Shown here one piece after another: positions 17,267-25,868 of a stretch of DNA of 64,000 bases. Position 1 is the stretch's first letter. Each line of letters starts with the position of its first letter. This DNA is from Sphingomonas lycopersici (GTDB taxonomy: Bacteria; Pseudomonadota; Alphaproteobacteria; Sphingomonadales; Sphingomonadaceae), in assembly GCF_026130605.1 (NCBI RefSeq), contig NZ_JANFAU010000003.1:186001-250000 (forward strand), written 5' to 3'. Both the position numbers and the translations under genes were made by a program. A model generated the notes under the pieces. It saw nothing but the letters and a program-made list of their open reading frames with translations, did no database searches and had not been told where the DNA came from.

Positions 17267-18291
17267 CCTTCGATCCCACCACCACCAAGCTCTACGTCCA
17301 GGACGTCACGCTCCGCGACGGGATGCACGCGATCCGCCATATGTACGGCATCGATCACGTCCGCGCGATCGCTAAGGCGCTCGACGAGGCGGGCGTCGAC
17401 GCGATCGAAGTGGCGCATGGCGACGGCCTGTCGGGCGCGAGCTTCAACTACGGCTTCGGCGCGCATACCGATTGGGAATGGATCGAGGCCGTTGCCGACG
17501 TGCTGAGCAGATCGGTGCTCACCACGCTCATCCTGCCGGGCGTCGGCACGGTCGAGGAGCTTCGCCGCGCTTATGATCTCGGCGTGCGCTCGGTGCGCGT
17601 CGCAACGCATTGCACCGAAGCGGATGTCTCCAAACAGCATATCGGCATCGCGCGCGATCTCGGGATGGACGTGTCGGGCTTCCTGATGATGAGCCATATG
17701 ATCGAGCCCGATCGGCTCGCGCAGCAGGCGCTCCTCATGGAAAGCTATGGCGCGCAATGCGTCTATGTCACCGATAGCGGCGGTGCGCTCGATATGGACG
17801 GGGTGCGCGATCGCTTCCGCGCCTATGACAAGGTGCTCAAGCCCGAAACGCAGCGTGGGATGCATGCGCATCACAACCTCTCGCTCGGCGTCGCCAATTC
17901 GATCGTCGCGGCGCAGGAAGGCGCGATCCGGATCGACGCCAGCCTCGCCGGGATGGGCGCGGGCGCGGGCAATGCGCCGCTCGAAGTGTTCATCGCCGCC
18001 GCCGATCGCAAGGGGTGGAACCACGGCTGCGACGTCATGGCGCTGATGGACGCCGCCGAAGATCTCGTCCGGCCGCTGCAGGACCGCCCGGTGCGGGTCG
18101 ACCGCGAGACGCTCGCGCTCGGCTATGCCGGGGTCTATTCGAGCTTCCTGCGTCACGCCGAAAAGGCCGCCGCAGATTACAACCTCGATACCCGCGCGAT
18201 CCTCGTCGAGCTCGGCCGCCGCAAGATGGTCGGCGGGCAGGAGGATATGATCGTCGACGTCGCGCTCGACATGATTAGGGCCCAAATCTAA
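17263..18291 (+). CDS. mhpE: 4-hydroxy-2-oxovalerate aldolase
   Basis: The 342-aa enzyme cleaves 4-hydroxy-2-oxovalerate to pyruvate and acetaldehyde, passing acetaldehyde to MhpF. The HMGL-like barrel shows [19 protein letters not shown] (Arg18, Asp19, His22), the metal-ligand segment [14 protein letters not shown] and the family C-terminal channel domain ([20 protein letters not shown]). The final codons (RAQI and the TAA stop) lie inside the left terminal inverted repeat of a MITE-like element, so the native C-terminus seems to have been replaced at its very end. It overlaps mhpF by four bases. Confidence 0.95.
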   Translation: MTFDPTTTKLYVQDVTLRDGMHAIRHMYGIDHVRAIAKALDEAGVDAIEVAHGDGLSGASFNYGFGAHTDWEWIEAVADVLSRSVLTTLILPGVGTVEELRRAYDLGVRSVRVATHCTEADVSKQHIGIARDLGMDVSGFLMMSHMIEPDRLAQQALLMESYGAQCVYVTDSGGALDMDGVRDRFRAYDKVLKPETQRGMHAHHNLSLGVANSIVAAQEGAIRIDASLAGMGAGAGNAPLEVFIAAADRKGWNHGCDVMALMDAAEDLVRPLQDRPVRVDRETLALGYAGVYSSFLRHAEKAAADYNLDTRAILVELGRRKMVGGQEDMIVDVALDMIRAQI

Positions 18292-18544
18292 TCGGGACGA
18301 GGTCGTGACGGAGCGGATTTTGGCGCCAGGCTAGGAGCAAGGAGAGAGCGATGCTGATGCATCGTGATCGACGCGCGACGCCGCATGGCGCCAAAAGCCG
18401 CCCGCCGCAGAGCGGTCACCCGGAGAAGCCCGCTGGACGGCGTCGCTTGCTTGCGCGTAGCGACTGCTACGCGTCTGCGCTGCACTCCTTGCCAGCGGGC
18501 TTCTCCGGGCGATCACGACGTCGTCCCGATTAGATTTGGGCCCT
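18277..18544. mobile_element. MITE-like element with 32-bp terminal inverted repeats
   Basis: The left terminus 18277-18308 (AGGGCCCAAATCTAATCGGG at its tip) and right terminus 18513-18544 are reverse complements at 31 of 32 positions. The 268-bp element holds nested inverted repeats: 18317-18328 with 18386-18397 (TTTTGGCGCCA core) and a perfect 16-bp pair, 18421-18436 with 18492-18507 (CGGAGAAGCCCGCTGG). It has no transposase, and no clear target-site duplication is visible. It fills most of the 327-bp gap between mhpE and the cardiolipin synthase gene and supplies the mhpE stop codon. The termini suggest a non-autonomous element mobilised in trans, or a large hairpin-forming repeat. Confidence 0.75.
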
Positions 18545-18618
18545 CAGGCGGCCGGCTGAAACCCTTGCCTCCCGGTCTGCGTCTGAGCATGAGATGCTGA
18601 CGCAGCCGGGAGCAACGG

Positions 18619-20019
18619 GTGTCGAACCAGATTGAGGTCCTTTACTACGCGGTCGAATGGATCGTGCGGATCGGCGCGCTGATCGTCGTCCCGCAGCGCC
18701 GCTCGCCCAACGCCACCCGCGCGTGGCTGCTGCTGATCTTCTTCCTGCCGATCCCGGGGCTGATCCTCTATCTGCTGATCGGCAATCCGCGCTTCCCGGC
18801 GTGGCGCCGACAGCGCTTCGCGGCGCTGCAGCCCTTTTTCCGCGAGACCGCCGCGAGCCTTGCCGCGCACGCCCCGAGGCTGGGCGACAATCGCCCGACC
18901 GCCGATCTCGCCGCGACGCTCGGGCATATGCCCGCGACGACGGGCAACGACATCACGCTGATCGACGATTATGACGCGGTGATCGACCGGCTCGTCGCCG
19001 ATATCGATGCCGCGCAGCGCTTCGTCCATATCCTCGTCTATATCTTCGCCGACGATCATGTCGGCCGGCGCATCGCCGCCGCCTTGGGACGAGCGGTGGC
19101 ACGCGGGGTCGAGGCGCGGGTGATGTTCGATCCGGTCGGCTCGCATCACTGGCGCAAGGGCACGCTCGCGATGCTGCGCGCGCACGGCGTCGAGGTGATG
19201 GAATCGCTGCCGTGGCGGCTGTGGCGCAACCGCTCGCGCCGCGACATGCGCAACCACCGCAAGCTGTTCGTGATCGACGGGTGCATCGGCTATGCCGGAT
19301 CGCAGAATATCGTCGCGAAGGATTTCCGCCCGGGGGTGGTCAATCGCGAGCTGGTCGCGCGCGTCACCGGGCCGGTGGTCGCGGCGATGGAGGCGATCGT
19401 CCGCGGCGACTGGTGCCTCGAAACCGGCATCCTCCCCGAACACCGGATCGAATTGCCCGCCGCGACCGGCGACGCCGATGCGCAGCTGATGCCGAGCGGC
19501 GCCAATTACCGGCTGGAAGGGTTCGAATCTCTGCTTGTCTGGCAGCTCCACCAAGCGTGCGAGCGGATCGTGATGGTCGCGCCCTATTTCATCCCCGACG
19601 AAGGCGTGCTCGCCGCGCTGCAGACCGCCGCCGCGCGCGGGGTGACGGTCGACATCGTGCTGTCCGAAGTGGTCGACCAGCGGCTCGTCAACCTGTCGCA
19701 AAGCTCCTATTACGACGAGCTGATGGCGGTGGGGGTGCGGATCCACCTGTTCCGCGGCTTCCTGCTCCACGCCAAGAATGTCGGGATCGACGGTCGGCTG
19801 GCGATCGTCAGTTCGAGCAACGTCGATCTGCGCTCGTTCCAGCTCAACGAGGAGGCGAGCCTCTTGCTCTACGACCCCGCGTCGGTCGCCGCGGTCGAGG
19901 CGATCCAGCGCGGATATCTCGCCCAGTCCGACACGATCGATCTGGCGCAATGGCGGCAACGCTCGCTGGCGCGGCGGCTGGCCGAGAATGTCGCGCGACT
20001 GTTCAACTCTTTGCTCTAG
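18619..20019 (+). CDS. cls: Cardiolipin synthase (phospholipase D family)
   Basis: This 466-aa protein starts at GTG 18619 (GGGAG upstream). Two N-terminal membrane segments (about residues 7-25 and 36-54) are followed by two HxK(x)4D catalytic motifs: His213/Lys215/Asp220 (NHRKLFVIDG) and His384/Lys386/Asp391 (HAKNVGIDG). It joins two phosphatidylglycerols, or phosphatidylglycerol and another lipid, to form cardiolipin at the inner membrane. In the second motif the usual Gly before Ser is Ser (VSSSNVD), a tolerated variant. The gene stands alone, convergent with the sulfur-oxidation unit. Confidence 0.93.
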   Translation: MSNQIEVLYYAVEWIVRIGALIVVPQRRSPNATRAWLLLIFFLPIPGLILYLLIGNPRFPAWRRQRFAALQPFFRETAASLAAHAPRLGDNRPTADLAATLGHMPATTGNDITLIDDYDAVIDRLVADIDAAQRFVHILVYIFADDHVGRRIAAALGRAVARGVEARVMFDPVGSHHWRKGTLAMLRAHGVEVMESLPWRLWRNRSRRDMRNHRKLFVIDGCIGYAGSQNIVAKDFRPGVVNRELVARVTGPVVAAMEAIVRGDWCLETGILPEHRIELPAATGDADAQLMPSGANYRLEGFESLLVWQLHQACERIVMVAPYFIPDEGVLAALQTAAARGVTVDIVLSEVVDQRLVNLSQSSYYDELMAVGVRIHLFRGFLLHAKNVGIDGRLAIVSSSNVDLRSFQLNEEASLLLYDPASVAAVEAIQRGYLAQSDTIDLAQWRQRSLARRLAENVARLFNSLL

Positions 20020-20057
20020 GTTGCGTCGTTCCTCGGGGAGGGTTTGTGCTCGGCGCG

Positions 20058-21092
20058 TTAACTCAACGGCCCGCCCGCCTTGCGCCACGCATCGATCCCG
20101 CCCTGGATATGGAACACCGCGAGCCCCGCCGCGCGCGCTTCCTGCACCGCCATCGCCGAACGCTCGCCGAACGCGCAATAGAAGAGCAGCCGCCGGTCGG
20201 GCAGCTTCGCCAGCTCGTGGAGCATCCCCCCCTCCCCGATGCTGTCGTGGAGATTGGGATAGGGCAGATGAAGCGAGCCGCAGATCACGCCATTGCGCGC
20301 GCGCTCGCCCTCTTCGCGCAGATCAATCAGCATCACGTCGGGCGCGCCGACCAGCCTTACCGCTTCCTTGGCGCACACCGCCCAGCCGGCACGCGCGATC
20401 GCCTCCTGATCGAGCCCGACGCGCACATTGGCGGGCACCGCGACATCCATCATCTTGGGATCGGCGAGCTTCAGACTGTGCATCAGCTCGGCATATTCGT
20501 CGGCGCTGGAAACCTGCAGCCGCGGATTGTGCGCGCGCTCCTCGCCGATCGTCGATACCGTATCGCCCTTATAATCGTGCGCCGGATAGACCAATGTCGC
20601 ATCGGGGAGCTTGAGCAGCCGCCCGAACAGCGACTCATATTGCATCCGCGCGTCGCCGTTCTGGAAATCGGTGCGTCCGGTGCCGCGGATCAGCAGGGTA
20701 TCGCCGGTGAAGACGCGGTCGGGCAGTGCGAAGCTATAGGAATCGTCGGTATGCCCCGGGGTGTAGATCACATCGAGCGACACGCCCTCGATCGTCAGCC
20801 TGTCGCCGTCGGCGAGCCGCATCGAGACGATATCGGCCTTGGTCTGCTCGCCCATCACGGTGATGCAATGCGTCCGGTCGCGCAGCGCGCCGAGCGCGGT
20901 GATATGATCAGCGTGAAGATGCGTATCGACCGCCTTGACCAGCTTGAGATCGAGCTCGCGGATCAATTGCAGGTAACGGTCGGTCCGCTCCAGCACCGGA
21001 TCGATGATCAGCGCCTCCCCGCCCGCGCGGCTCGCCAGCAGATAGGAATAGGTGCTCGACGCGGAATCGAACAATTGGCGAAAGATCATCAC
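20058..21092 (-). CDS. Persulfide dioxygenase-rhodanese fusion (metallo-beta-lactamase fold)
   Basis: This is a 344-aa fusion. The N-terminal half has the ETHE1-type metal site (THLHADH, His58/His60/Asp62/His63; His114; Asp131; His172) and the signature GRTDFQNGDA. The C-terminal half (residues 245-344) is a rhodanese domain whose active-site loop is CAFGERS (Cys306). Such fusions oxidise glutathione persulfide to sulfite and glutathione while the rhodanese moves sulfane sulfur, detoxifying sulfide. The ATG has a GGAGGAGGG site. It lies 28 bp behind the peroxiredoxin gene, so the two form a thiol/sulfide stress unit. Confidence 0.9.
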   Translation of the reverse strand: MMIFRQLFDSASSTYSYLLASRAGGEALIIDPVLERTDRYLQLIRELDLKLVKAVDTHLHADHITALGALRDRTHCITVMGEQTKADIVSMRLADGDRLTIEGVSLDVIYTPGHTDDSYSFALPDRVFTGDTLLIRGTGRTDFQNGDARMQYESLFGRLLKLPDATLVYPAHDYKGDTVSTIGEERAHNPRLQVSSADEYAELMHSLKLADPKMMDVAVPANVRVGLDQEAIARAGWAVCAKEAVRLVGAPDVMLIDLREEGERARNGVICGSLHLPYPNLHDSIGEGGMLHELAKLPDRRLLFYCAFGERSAMAVQEARAAGLAVFHIQGGIDAWRKAGGPLS

Positions 21093-21120
21093 GCCCTCCT
21101 CCGCGCGAGCACCCGCAACC

Positions 21121-21783
21121 TCAATCGCGCGGCTGCGCGATCACCCGAAGATACGGCTTGAGCGTCTTCCACCCCTCAGGATATTTCGCCGCCGCCGCCT
21201 CGTCCGAGACCGAGGGCGGGATGATCACATCGTCGCCGGGGCGCCAGTTCACCGGGGTCGCGACGGTGTGTTTGGCGGTGAGCTGGCACGAATCGAGCAG
21301 CCGCAGCACCTCGTCGAAATTGCGCCCGCTGCTCATCGGATAGATCAGCATCGCCTTGATGCGCTTGTCCGGCCCGATGACGAACACCGCGCGGACGGTG
21401 GCATTGTCGACCGCGGTGCGCCCTTCCGAGGTCTCGCCGGCGTCGCGCGGCAGCATGCCATAGGCCTTGGCGACCTTCAGATCGGTATCGCCGATCATCG
21501 GGTAATTGACCTTATGCCCCTGTGTCTCCTCGATATCCGCGGCCCAGCGCGCATGATTGTCGACCGGATCGATGCTGAGCCCGATGATCTTGGTATTGCG
21601 CTTGTCGAACTCGGGCTTGAGCCCGGCCATATAGCCGAGCTCGGTGGTGCAGACCGGGGTGAAATCCTTGGGGTGCGAGAACAGGATCGCCCAGCCGTCG
21701 CCGATCCATTCGTGGAAGTTGATCGGTCCCTCGGTGGTGTTTGCGGTGAAATCCGGCGCGATATCGTTGATCAGCAGCGTCAT
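21121..21783 (-). CDS. 1-Cys peroxiredoxin (Prx6 type)
   Basis: The 220-aa protein has the peroxidatic motif DFTPVCTTELG (Cys45) and the long C-terminal dimer domain of Prx6-type enzymes (VNWRPGDDVIIPPSVSDEAA, GWKTLKPYLR). It reduces hydrogen peroxide and organic or lipid hydroperoxides using an external thiol. No second resolving cysteine of the 2-Cys type is placed correctly, though one further Cys occurs (LLDSCQLT). It is the first gene of a two-gene unit with the persulfide dioxygenase. Both handle reactive thiol species. Confidence 0.94.
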   Translation of the reverse strand: MTLLINDIAPDFTANTTEGPINFHEWIGDGWAILFSHPKDFTPVCTTELGYMAGLKPEFDKRNTKIIGLSIDPVDNHARWAADIEETQGHKVNYPMIGDTDLKVAKAYGMLPRDAGETSEGRTAVDNATVRAVFVIGPDKRIKAMLIYPMSSGRNFDEVLRLLDSCQLTAKHTVATPVNWRPGDDVIIPPSVSDEAAAAKYPEGWKTLKPYLRVIAQPRD

Positions 21784-21908
21784 GCTCTCGCCCTCCTGTG
21801 CTTTTCGACCCGGCGCACCCGCGCGCAGAAGGTCGTCCGCACCAAGATACGCCTGAAACCGGGTATCGCTCCACTATAGAGCGATGCCCGATGCCGGGCC
21901 ACGCCAAT

Positions 21909-22760
21909 TCAGTGGAGGTGACGCAGCTTGTCCGGGTTGCGCATCACATAGATAGCGACGACCTTGCCGTCCTCGATCTCCAGCGCGGTGGTCTGCAATT
22001 CGCCGTCGGATTCGCGCGTCACGAAGCCGGGCAGTCCGTTGACGAACGCGGTCCGCACCAATTGCGAGCGGTGTTTCCGGAACAGCACCGCCAGCGCCTT
22101 GTGGACCTGCATGACCTGCTTGAACCCGAGTACCAGCTTCATCGCCGCCGGGCGCTTGCCGCCGCCGTCGGAATGGATGCTGACATCGGCGGCGAGCATC
22201 GCGCCGAGCGCGGTCATGTCACCCCCGCGCGACGCGGCGAAAAACGCTTCGGCGATCGCCATCCCGCGCTCTTTCTCGACCTTGAAGCGCGGCCGGGCCT
22301 CGCGGACGTGCGCCCGGGCACGCGCGGCGAGCTGGCGGCACGCCGCGGCATCGCGCGCGATCGTCGTCGCCACCTCGTCGAAGCCGACCCCGAAGACGTC
22401 GTGGAGCAGGAACGCCGCCCGTTCGAGCGGCGAAAGCCGTTCGAGCGCGAGCATCAGCGGCAGGGTCACGTCCTCCGCCTCTTCCTCTTCCTCGACGATC
22501 GGATCGGGCAGCCACGGGCCGATATAGGTTTCGCGATTGTGCCGCGCCGATTTGAGCTGATCGAGGCACAGCCGCGTCACGGTGCGGCGCAGGAACGCCT
22601 CGGGCTCGCGCACCGCGGCGCGGTCGGCCCCCATCCAGCGGATGAAGGCCTCCTGCACCACGTCCTCGGCATCGGCGACCGAACCGAGCATGCGATAGGC
22701 GACGCGCAGCAGCCGCGGGCGCAGCGGATCGAAGCTTTCCGCCGCGCCGGCGCTCGTCAT
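21909..22760 (-). CDS. ECF41-group sigma factor with fused SnoaL-like domain
   Basis: This is a 283-aa protein from ATG 22760, whose ATGA overlaps the partner gene's stop. Sigma region 2 (LLRVAYRMLGSVADAEDVVQ) and region 4 (LSPLERAAFLLHDVFGVGFDEV) are followed by a SnoaL-like regulatory domain. Three hallmarks of ECF41 are visible: WLPDP in the linker, DGGGK in the SnoaL domain and NPDKL at the C-terminus. In this group there is no anti-sigma factor; the fused domain controls activity, and the target is usually the adjacent carboxymuconolactone-decarboxylase-like gene. That gene lies directly upstream with a matching promoter. Confidence 0.95.
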   Translation of the reverse strand: MTSAGAAESFDPLRPRLLRVAYRMLGSVADAEDVVQEAFIRWMGADRAAVREPEAFLRRTVTRLCLDQLKSARHNRETYIGPWLPDPIVEEEEEAEDVTLPLMLALERLSPLERAAFLLHDVFGVGFDEVATTIARDAAACRQLAARARAHVREARPRFKVEKERGMAIAEAFFAASRGGDMTALGAMLAADVSIHSDGGGKRPAAMKLVLGFKQVMQVHKALAVLFRKHRSQLVRTAFVNGLPGFVTRESDGELQTTALEIEDGKVVAIYVMRNPDKLRHLH

Positions 22761-23230
22761 GCCGCGACCTGCTGCTGCACCGCCTTGGCCGCCTCGGGCT
22801 CGATCCACAGCCCGAAACCGACCGCGAGCCGGTTCCAGCCGTTGATGATGTTGATCATCAGCGTGAGCTTGACCTGCTCCTCCTCGGAGAAATGCGCGCT
22901 GAGGGCGGCATAGGCCTCTCGGTGGTGATGCCCTTCGGACAGGCGGGTCAGCGCATCGGTCCACCCCAGCGCGGCGCGCTCGCGATCGGTGTAGCACGGC
23001 GCCTCACGCCACGCGGAGAGCAGGTAGATGCGCTGTTCGGTCTCGCCCTGCGCGCGCGCCTCGACGGTGTGCATATTGATGCAATTGGCGCAGCCGTTGA
23101 TCTGCGAGGCGCGGATCTTGACCAGTTCGATAAGGCTCGGCTCGAGGCTGGCGGCGATCGCCATCGACGCGCCGGTCCAGGTCTTCATCAGTTGCGGGGC
23201 AGCGGCATAGGGGTTGAGCTTGGCAGTCAT
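22757..23230 (-). CDS. Carboxymuconolactone decarboxylase / AhpD-like protein (ECF41 partner)
   Basis: The 157-aa protein from ATG 23230 (AAGGA upstream) carries the AhpD-like redox motif CANCINMH (Cys47, Cys50, His54) in an all-helical fold. Such proteins act as alkylhydroperoxidase-like thiol peroxidases or decarboxylases; the Cys-x-x-Cys favours a redox role. It is encoded just ahead of the ECF41 sigma gene with overlapping stop and start codons, and an ECF41-type promoter lies upstream, so it is the presumed main target of that sigma factor. Confidence 0.92.
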   Translation of the reverse strand: MTAKLNPYAAAPQLMKTWTGASMAIAASLEPSLIELVKIRASQINGCANCINMHTVEARAQGETEQRIYLLSAWREAPCYTDRERAALGWTDALTRLSEGHHHREAYAALSAHFSEEEQVKLTLMINIINGWNRLAVGFGLWIEPEAAKAVQQQVAA

Positions 23231-23262
23231 GGTCGGGGTCCTTTCGTGGGTTCCGGTGACAT

Positions 23263-23289
23263 GACGAGCCCACGATGCCGGGCGTGACA
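23263..23289 (-). promoter_or_regulatory. ECF41-type promoter upstream of the decarboxylase-like gene
   Basis: Read on the minus strand, TGTCACG (23289-23283) is followed after 16 bases by CGTC (23266-23263), 33 bp before the start codon. The published ECF41 consensus is TGTCACA with CGTC; one base of the -35 element differs. Its place in front of the sigma factor's own operon supports autoregulation. Confidence 0.75.
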
Positions 23290-23342
23290 TCGGGCGAAGA
23301 TTTTTCTGATTTTTTTCTCGCTCTCCCCTGTGAGGAGAGAGT

Positions 23343-23669
23343 TCACACCGTGATCCGCGGCATCTCCCCCGGCCCGACGGTCATCACATCCTGCCAGTCC
23401 GGGTGCTTTTCGTATCGCGCGCGGACATAGGGACAGAGCGGGATGATCTTGAACCCGCCGCTGCGCGCATCGGCGATCAGATAGTCGACCAACGCCGCCG
23501 CGGCGCCGGTGCCGCGCAGCGCCTCGGGCGCGCCGGTATGGTCGGCGCTGATCAGCCCCGGCCCGCGATGCGTGAAGGTGAGTTCGGCCTCGGCGTCAAT
23601 CCCGGCGACCCGCGCGACATAGCGGCCGTGACGCGCGCCATCCTCTTTGGTGATCGTGATATCGGCCAT
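23343..23669 (-). CDS. GNAT-like N-acetyltransferase (YjdJ type)
   Basis: The protein is 108 aa from ATG 23669; GAAGGA lies nine bases upstream, whereas the ATG at 23678 abuts that site. The compact fold shows EAELTFTHRGPGLISADHTGAPEALRG split by the acetyl-CoA loop (LRGTGAAAALVDYLI) and a terminal CPYVRARYEKHPDW, the pattern of the small YjdJ/Gcn5-related family. Substrate unknown. It is on the same strand as the pirin gene upstream (49-bp gap) and may be co-transcribed. Confidence 0.85.
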   Translation of the reverse strand: MADITITKEDGARHGRYVARVAGIDAEAELTFTHRGPGLISADHTGAPEALRGTGAAAALVDYLIADARSGGFKIIPLCPYVRARYEKHPDWQDVMTVGPGEMPRITV

Positions 23670-23718
23670 CGCCTTCATTCCTTCGTCATGACAGCCGCCA
23701 CCGGTCTCGCCGCCAACA

Positions 23719-24597
23719 TCAGTGCGCCGCCTCGGGCATCGGGGTGAATTCGCGATCGTCGCCGACCGGCAGCTTCATCCGCTGCTGCCGCCAATCCTCC
23801 GCCGCCTGTTCGAGCCGCTCCTTCGACGAGGAGACGAAATTCCACAGCAGGAAGCGCTCGCCGATCGGCTCGCCGCCCAGCACCATCACCGTCGAAGGCT
23901 GGCGCGCCTCGACGTCCACCGCGTCGCGCCCGGCGAGCACCGCCATCTGTCCCGCGTTCAGCACCGTCCCGCCGACCGTCACCTCGCCGCTCGCGCAATA
24001 GACCGCGCGCTCGGGGTAGGCGGTGGTCACGCTGCGTCGCGCGCCGGGCGACATTTCCCAATGCTGGTAGAATTGGGGCGAATGGACCTTGACCCCGGCG
24101 GTCAGCCCGTCGGCGGTGCCCGCGATCAGCCGGCCGCGCACCCCGTCCTCGGTCCATTGCGGCAGGTCGTCGCCCTCGCGGTGATCGAAGCTCGGGTCGG
24201 TCTCCTCGTCCGCCAGCGGCAGCGCGACCCACGCCTGGATGCCGTGCATGTTGGCGCCGTGCGACCGCGCATATTCGAGCCGCTCGCTATGCGTGATCCC
24301 GCTCCCCGCGACCATCCAATTGACCTCGCCGGGACGGATTTCCTGCTCATAGCCCAGGCTGTCGCGGTGCGTGATCTGCCCGGAATAGAGATAGGTCACC
24401 GTCGCGAGCCCGATATGCGGATGCGGGCGCACGTCGAGCTCGCGCGGGATGCCCGGCGCCAGCTCGAGCGGCCCCAGGTGATCGAAGAAGATATACGGCC
24501 CGACCATCCGCCGCGCGTGGAACGGCAACACCCGGCCGACCACGAAGCCGCCGCCCAGATCGCGGCTGCGCTTGTCGATAATGCGTTCGATCGTCAC
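23719..24597 (-). CDS. Pirin family protein (bicupin)
   Basis: The 292-aa protein starts at GTG 24597, with GGAAGGA upstream. The first cupin holds the metal site (RPHPHIGLATVTYLYSG, then HSERLEYA), the second cupin follows with weak metal residues, then a C-terminal extension (EDWRQQRMKLPVGDDREFTPMP). Bacterial pirins are iron-binding proteins, some with quercetin dioxygenase activity. It is divergent from the FAD oxidoreductase gene. A second, different pirin is encoded at 43162-44028. Confidence 0.92.
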   Translation of the reverse strand: MTIERIIDKRSRDLGGGFVVGRVLPFHARRMVGPYIFFDHLGPLELAPGIPRELDVRPHPHIGLATVTYLYSGQITHRDSLGYEQEIRPGEVNWMVAGSGITHSERLEYARSHGANMHGIQAWVALPLADEETDPSFDHREGDDLPQWTEDGVRGRLIAGTADGLTAGVKVHSPQFYQHWEMSPGARRSVTTAYPERAVYCASGEVTVGGTVLNAGQMAVLAGRDAVDVEARQPSTVMVLGGEPIGERFLLWNFVSSSKERLEQAAEDWRQQRMKLPVGDDREFTPMPEAAH

Positions 24598-24716
24598 GTC
24601 ATTTCCTTCCGGAGCGGATTCGTTTCGCGCACCATCGCGCCGCGCCGCGCGTAAGTCGAGCATTGACCTTCGCGCGCATTCGCCGCACCTCGCGCGCCGA
24701 AGAGGGAGTGTATTTT

Positions 24717-25853
24717 TTGAAAACGGCCGATTTCCTGATCATCGGTGGCGGCATCGCCGGCGTCTCCGCCGCTGCCCGCCTCGCCCCGCACGGCCGGACG
24801 CTGCTGCTCGAAGCGGAAAGTGCGTTCGGTTATCATTCGAGCGGCCGCAGCGCGACCTTCTATCATTTCGGGATCGGCAAATCGGTGGTCCGCGGGATGA
24901 CCGCGTTCAGCCGCACGCATTTTGAGACCACCACCGCCGCCGGGGTGGAGCTTTCGCGCCCCTCCGCCGCCTTGTTCATCGCCACGCCGGGTATGGTCGA
25001 CGGGCTCGACGAGCTCGAGGCGGAGATGGCGCGTTACAGCGACCGGCTCGAACGGCTCGATGCGGCGGGGGTGAAGGCGATCGTGCCGATCCTCAACACC
25101 GGCGGCGACGGCGTGGTCGCCGGGGTGATCGATCGCACCGCGCGCCGGCTCGATAGCGAGGCGCTGCAGCAGGATTATCGCGCGACGCTCAAGAAAGCGG
25201 GCGGCGAGGCGATCCCCGACGCGCGGGTCGTTGCGGTCGCACGCGAAGGCGGTGCGTGGACGGTCACCACCGCCGCCGGCGACAGTTACGCCGCGCCGGT
25301 CCTGATCAATGCCGCCGGCGCGTGGTGCGACGAGATCGCGCGCCTCGCCGGAGTCGCGCCGCTTGGGCTGCAACCGCTGCGGCGGACGATCATCGTATTC
25401 GACGCGCCGGCCGAGCTCGACGTGCGCGACTGGCCGTTCACCAAGACCGCGGTCGACGATTTCTACATGCTCCCCGAATCCGGCCGACTGCTCGCCTGCC
25501 CGGTCGACGAGGTCCCGAGCGATCCCGGCGACGCGCACCCCGAGGAATATGACATCGCGCTCGCCGCGTCGAAGGTCGAGGAATATACCTCGGTGCCGAT
25601 CCGCCGGATCAGCCATAGCTGGGCGGGGCTGCGCACCTTCACCCACGATCGCGTCCCCGTCGCCGGGTTCGCGCCCGACGCATCGGGGTTCTTCTGGCTT
25701 GCCGGTCAGGGCGGATACGGGCTGCAGACCGCTCCCGCGATGAGCGCGATCACCGAGGCGCTGATCGCCGGCACCGCCTGGCCCGAGATGCTGACCGAGT
25801 GGGGCGTCACCCGGGAGGCGATGTCACCCGAACGGCTCAAGCCGCGCGGCTGA
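24717..25853 (+). CDS. FAD-dependent oxidoreductase, D-amino-acid oxidase/dehydrogenase fold
   Basis: This 378-aa protein starts at TTG 24717 with GGGAG nine bases upstream; a TTG at 24663 is possible but overlaps the divergent promoter region. The FAD dinucleotide motif is at residues 6-22 (FLIIGGGIAGVSAAARL). The DAO-family C-terminal flavin segment (WAGLRTFTHDRVPVAGF, FFWLAGQGGYGLQTAPAM) is clear. Members oxidise the C-N bond of amino acids or related amines. The substrate is not predictable here; the neighbours (pirin, small disordered protein) give no hint. Confidence 0.88.
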   Translation: MKTADFLIIGGGIAGVSAAARLAPHGRTLLLEAESAFGYHSSGRSATFYHFGIGKSVVRGMTAFSRTHFETTTAAGVELSRPSAALFIATPGMVDGLDELEAEMARYSDRLERLDAAGVKAIVPILNTGGDGVVAGVIDRTARRLDSEALQQDYRATLKKAGGEAIPDARVVAVAREGGAWTVTTAAGDSYAAPVLINAAGAWCDEIARLAGVAPLGLQPLRRTIIVFDAPAELDVRDWPFTKTAVDDFYMLPESGRLLACPVDEVPSDPGDAHPEEYDIALAASKVEEYTSVPIRRISHSWAGLRTFTHDRVPVAGFAPDASGFFWLAGQGGYGLQTAPAMSAITEALIAGTAWPEMLTEWGVTREAMSPERLKPRG

Positions 25854-25868
25854 GCGCCGTTTCGGCCA

